Shown in pieces: positions 1 to 6,000 of a stretch of DNA of 8,305 bases. Below the pieces are notes generated by a model. That model made no database searches. It was not told the origin of the DNA and worked only from the letters and a program-made list of their open reading frames with translations. Each line of letters opens with the position of its first letter. Positions within the stretch are counted from its first letter, which is position 1. Both the position numbers and the translations under genes were made by a program. The stretch is from an uncultured Akkermansia sp. (GTDB taxonomy: Bacteria > Verrucomicrobiota > Verrucomicrobiia > Verrucomicrobiales > Akkermansiaceae), in contig CANPXA010000069.1 of NCBI GenBank assembly GCA_947585525.1, positions 1 through 8,305 of the forward strand. The letters are read 5' to 3'.

Positions 1-3000
1 GGTACAATTGCATACAACAATATACAGGGGGGGGGTATAAAGCCCGTGCAAATTGTGCTGGATGGAGGACGCCTTGAATGCCAGAGCGGGCTTTTGGCCC
101 ACGGCACCCAAAATCGTACGGGAGCAGCAGATGTCACGGTGAAGAATCACGGTGAATTTAATCTGAGTAACGGTATGCAGGCAGGTTATGGCTTTTCGGG
201 TGGTAAGGCGGTGGTGAATTTATCCGTGGAGGAGAACGGGAAGGTCACGCATCGTGGCTTTCTGGGAAAATCAAATTGTGAGCGAGACTACGTGAAAGAG
301 CCGGGCGGTTCCTACAAGAAGGATGAATCGGGAAATTTTATTCCCGTGTACAGCGACCCCGGTTCCTACGAGGTGACCATTAATGTTGCGGGCTCCAACG
401 CGGTTTACGAATTGGCAGCAGGTTTCATCGGAGGCAAAGAAAACACGGAGAAAACCGGGACTGAGCTGGGGAACAAAATTCACATTACCGTCGGACAAGG
501 CGGTCTGTTTAAGCAAACAGGCGGCACGCTGGCGGTGGGAGACGAGCTGCAGAAGGAAATCTCGGTGCAAACAGGCGGTATTTTTGAACAAACAGGAGGA
601 GACAATAACGCGGATATTACCGTGACCGGGGAATACAAGATGACCGGCGGCACAATCAACGGTGACATGATCATTGGAACCGGAGGTGTTGCCAAGCAAG
701 ACAACGGTACGATTTCGAAAACAGCAAGCTTAACTGTTCAAGGCGAATTTACCATGTCTGGGGGCGTTAATATGTCTGACATCACAATCGAGGGAGGCAC
801 CTTTTCTCACGATGCAGGTCAGATAGGTCAAGCAGCTCAAGAAGGCCGAGTAGAAGTTACGATAACGTCCGGAAAATACGAGATGGCCGGTGGCACGGTG
901 AACGCCGTGGTGACGGTGCAAGGTGACGGCGCTTTTGAACAAACAGAAGGAGACAATAACGCGGATATTACCGTGACCGGAGAATACAAGATGACCGGTG
1001 GCACGGTAAACGGCGTGCTGAACGTCAAAGAAAGCGGAAATTGGCTGCTCAACGGCGGCACGGTGAACGGAGACATGACCATCGGATCCGGGGGAGTTGC
1101 CGAGCAAGACAACGGTGCGATTTCAGAAAAAGCCCGTCTGACTGTTCGGGGGCAATTCACCATGTCCGGGGGCACTAATGCGTCCGGCATGAAAATCGAT
1201 GGCGGCACCTTTACCCACGATGCCGGTCGGATCGGTCAGGAGGGTCAAGGAAGTCAAGTAGAGGTTACGATAACGTCCGGAGAGTACACGCTGCAAGGAC
1301 ACGCGGAGTTGGTGAATGCGCACGTGACACTCAACCAAGGAACTTTCTCAGCCGGGCAGGGAAGCACCCTCACGGACGTGACGCTGGATATCAAGGGAGG
1401 AGAGGCAAGCATGCACAATTCTATTTTGCAGGACAGTACCGTCCATGTGGCGGATGGGCTCACCTTCACTATTTCCGGTTCAACAGCTCACGTGAGTGGC
1501 TCCACGATCGACCTGCAACAAGGTGCTACCCTGGAATTGAAGGAGGATGCCGAGCTTACCATGGAGGAGCTCCACCTCTCAGCTGAAGGCAGCCAAGTGA
1601 ATCAAGAGAGCGGGATCTTCGCCGGCAATATCACGCTGGATGGGGAAACTACATACAACCAGAGTGGTGGCGCTGCGAAGGCGGACGAGGTGACGGTGCG
1701 CGGTTCCTACACACTGGGTGTGGACGGTGTGCTGACAAATGCGGATGGTGGAGCAACGCAGGTGGATGTGCAAGAGGGCGGGTCTTTCACCCAAGAAGGG
1801 ACGCTGAGCGCGGAGGTGAACGTGGATGGAGAGGGCTCTTCTTATACCCAACAGGCAGGACTCACCGGCAATGTGGTGGTGGGAAACGGGGCTTTATTCA
1901 CTCAGGGGAATGTGATCACGGGTGATGTGACGGTACAATCCGGTGGTCAGGTGAAACAGCAACAGGATGCCGAGTCACCCACAAGCGTGTCGGGAACCGT
2001 TTCTGTGGATGGTGAAGACTCCGTGTTTGAGCAGGGCGGCTCCATCAACGGTGGTGTGAATGTGACCGGAGGGGCCTCATTCTCCCAGAAGCACGATGTG
2101 CTGGGCAAGGTAGTAACTCAGAACTCAACGTACACGCAGGAAAGCGGGCAGATTTCCGGTGGCGTTTCCGTGGACGGAAGCGGCGCGAATTTCACTCAAA
2201 AGGGAACCATAAGCTCCGCCACACCGGAAGAAATCGCAGTAGTTGTCAGCGGAGGCGCTTCCTTCACTCACGATGCCTCAGGCACCACGATGGGCGACGT
2301 GGAGTTGAATAGCGCTGATTCGCGGTACAACCTGGCAGGAACCATTACGGGAGATGTCGCTGTCAAAGGCGGCTCGTTCACGCAATCCGACGGCACCATA
2401 TCCCAGGATGTGTCGGTTACAGGCGGCACGTACGAGCAACAGGCGGGCAAAGTGGTGGGTGCGGTTGTTGTCAACGGAGGCACTTTCTCCCAATCGCAGG
2501 CGGAGGGAACGGTAGGCAGTATCGATTTGCAAAATGGCACAGTCACTCAAAACGGTACCGTCTCCGGAGACGTGTCGGTGGTCAAGGGTTCCTATACGCA
2601 GGATGGCATTGTGAATGGCAACGTCTCGGTTTTCGGTGGCGATTACACCCTTCAAGGTGAAGGGACCGTTGGCGGAACATTGACAGTGTCCGGCGGAACA
2701 GTCACACAACAAGGCGCCACCACGGGCTTGGTCTCGGTGGAGGGCGGGGAGTACCATACGGCTGACGGGGCCCTCCTCAACGGAGGCCTCCAGGTCTCTG
2801 CCGGTTCTGTCAACTTGGATGGCACGACTATCTCCGCCGATGTGAATGTCACCGGCGGCACGGTGAATCAACAGGGAGCGACCATGACCGGCGCGCTGAA
2901 TATCACCGGCGGCACATGGAAGCAAACCGCCGGCGACCATTCCGGCAGTATCACGATAACCGGAAGCGAAGCTGCGTACGATTTCTCAGGAGGCACGATA

Positions 3001-6000
3001 TCAGGGTCACTTGTGGTGGACCGGGGAGCATCATTCACACTAGGGAACGGAACAGATATGTCCGAGGCAAAAGATGTGACGGTGCGTGATGGTTCGACCT
3101 TCACGATTGCCGGTGCACCGAGCGGGAAGATAACGCTCTCCTTGGATTCAGCCAATCTCGTGACGAAAGCGGCAGCGGAGATGGATGTGACCATGAGTGG
3201 AACCGCGAGCTACGATATGGGTGGTCAGAAGATGGACGGCAGCATCCTTCTCCATGGAGGTTCCTTGCAGAACGCCTCTGACTTTGCCGGTTCCATCAGC
3301 CTGGAGACAGCGCAAGCCACCACGAAACTCGGGGGAATGGACGCACAGTACCTCTCGCAGATTGTCCTGATGGGATCAGGTTCGCAGATCACCGAACTCA
3401 AGGAAGGCAGTACGCTCACATTCAAGGACGCAACGAACACGGTCCTCGTCAGTTCTGCCAACACAGGAGTCGATGCGCAGGCGATTGTTGTATTCGACGG
3501 AGGGAATGGTACGGTGAATTTCGAAGGGTCGGGGAAACTGGTCGTCAATTTCGAAACCACGTTACTGCTCGACATTCTGGATGAGAATGGCAACATAGAT
3601 ATTACTTTCCTCTTCACCAACGGATCTTTTGCCGATGGGAATTTGAGCGATAGGATCGTGCTGGGCAGCGGTCTGGAGAGTGAGAAGAGTACGGACTACA
3701 AAAAAGCAGAGGGAGGACGAGTAAAACTCCATGTGAACACGGAAGGTATCTGGTTTGCCTCCAAACACCTAGGAGAAACGGATCTGAAGGAATTCAGCAA
3801 CCATCACAAAGTTATTTTGGATGCTGACATGAGCATTAACATGAACGATGGTGATGTCACCGTGAGGCAGCTAAGCGCCGTTGCCGCGAAAACGCCAACA
3901 CTCACGGTAACCGGGAATGGCGACCATGCGCTCATTCTTGAAAACAAGTCCTCGATCGAAGAGGTGGACAACGGCGCCACCATCGTGAACGGAAACATCG
4001 TGGTGACGGGAGCGGATGTGAAAAAGACCGGCGGCTCGAAGATGACGATCAGCGGCCGCATAACAGGAAACCAGACGCTGGCAATTGAAGAAGGTATTTT
4101 GGAATTGGTCGGCACAGGAAATTCTTTCAAGACACTGACTTTCGGCGCTTCCGGCAGCCTGATGCTCAGCGGTGATCTCACCCTCAACGGTGGAAGCAAT
4201 TGGGGCACCGCAACCGGAGCCATTACCGGTGGCGGCACCTTGGTGCAGGACGGCGGCAGTCTGACGATGGGAAACATCGCCCTTGCGGTCAATTTGATGG
4301 CGAAGGACGGGGCTCAGATAACGCACGGTGCGGGCGACATCACAGGCAACATTACGGTGGATGGCGCCTCATCCACTTTCACACAGGGTGCGGGGAAAGT
4401 CGCAGGCAATGTGGAACTGTCCAACGGCGGCTCCTACGTAGCGGAAAATTCGGGCGGTATCGAGGGCAATGTCATTGCCTCCGGATCCGGCACAACACTC
4501 ACTTTGGACGGCTCCTCAGTGACCGGCAGTGTGGAGCTCTCTGAGCAAGCTACCATGAAAGGTGGTTCCTCTGATGCCCAAATTACCGGGCATGTCACCT
4601 TGGGTGACAAAGCTCAGGTGGAAGGCGGGAAGGGAACCATCACCGTTGACGGCGTCTTAACTCTGAGTGGCAGTGGCGCAATTGTAAAGGGAATCCTGGC
4701 GGTTGCCGGAGACGTCACCCTGTCCGGCAGCAAGGCATCATTTACCGCAGAGCAAGGCAGCAGTATCGGTGGGCACCTCATCCTGGGCAATTCCACTGAA
4801 GCGACATACTCCGGCACGCTGACCGGAGGAGCACAGGTCTCCGGTGAAGGCGCCCATCTGACTCTTTCTACCGGTGCAGAGGTAGGGGAGGTGCAGCTTT
4901 CCGGTATCGATGCAAAGCTGACGCTTACAGACACGGCAGAGGTCGGGAAAGTACTGGTAACCGGCAGTGGAGCCCAAGTGGATTTACAGGGTTTTGGAGG
5001 AGAGGGCACCCTGATTGAGTTGGAAACCGGATCGTTGGCTAACGCAAATGCTTTCACCGGCGATGTAAAGATCGACACCCACGAGGGCGGTGAGGTAGAG
5101 TTGGGTAACTTGAATGCAGCAACCATCACCCAAGTGCATGTACACAGTACGACCGGAGTCTATTACACCGGCTTGGCAGATGGTAGCACGCTCACTTTCA
5201 CCGGGACGGATAACATGATTACCGTAGGGAGGGATAGCGTAGGCATTGGCGGCAAAGCCAAGAATTCTGTGTTTTCCTTCAACGGTTCAGGCTTTATAGG
5301 ATTTGAAAAAGAAGCGCAGGTGACGCTGCAGTTTGAGTCAGCGGTGTATGAAGCCTTTGCCAGTGGCGAGCTGGAGCTGTGGTTTTCCAACGGTAGCTTC
5401 GATATTTCCGGTATGTCTGAGGGGCAAATCCTCGAGTGGGCCAAGCAACATTTCCTGCTACCGACCGGCTCGGGCTTTGAATTCTCGTATTTTTCAGCTG
5501 TCCAGGAGAATGATGCACGGTTGACCATCACTGCCCGCAGCGACTCTGACTCAAAAGTGCTCACACCTGACGAAACGTTATCCACAGAAGAGCTTGAGGG
5601 AGCCTCCAAAGTGGTGATTGTGACGGACACAACTCTGAGTTCAAAGGAGGACGCCACAGTGCGGCAGTTAGATGGCGGAGGTAATCTCACCGTGAAAAAT
5701 GACGGGGCTGGTGCCATGAAGTTGAAATTGCGGAACGAGAACTTCGTGAATGATGACGTGCAAAACTACAATGGTGACACCGTCTTCTCCGGCAATATTG
5801 ATGCGACTCAGAGTGAAGGTATCGTGGATATCGTCAAGGAAGGCGATGCTTCGCTGGAACTGCGTGGCAATGTGACAACCAACGGCAAGATCCAGGTGAG
5901 TGAGGGAACCCTCACACTCTCGGGCACGGGCACGGCAGAGGCCAATTCTGTTCAAATTAAGCCTGACGCCGTGCTGGATGTGAACAACAAGCTGATCCTT

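Noticed and set aside
8..41. Possible promoter with TTGCAT and TATAAA on either side of the G tract
   Set aside because: The spacing is about 22 bases, too long for a standard promoter. TATAAA lies directly before GTG with no room for a leader, and the frame through it reads as passenger protein.
2278..2940. 220-codon open frame on the - strand within the rung block
   Set aside because: It lies wholly opposite the autotransporter frame, and its composition mirrors the repetitive passenger codons. Nothing in it resembles a known protein, and no start signal is evident.
577..2940. Regular repeats considered as a CRISPR or non-coding tandem array
   Set aside because: Repeat units are degenerate at DNA level, keep codon frame throughout and have no constant spacer length. 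They are protein repeats.
5163..5717. 184-codon open frame on the - strand opposite module copy 2
   Set aside because: Ser/Pro/Val-rich shadow of the Gly/Thr-rich + strand; the conserved module on the + strand explains the openness.
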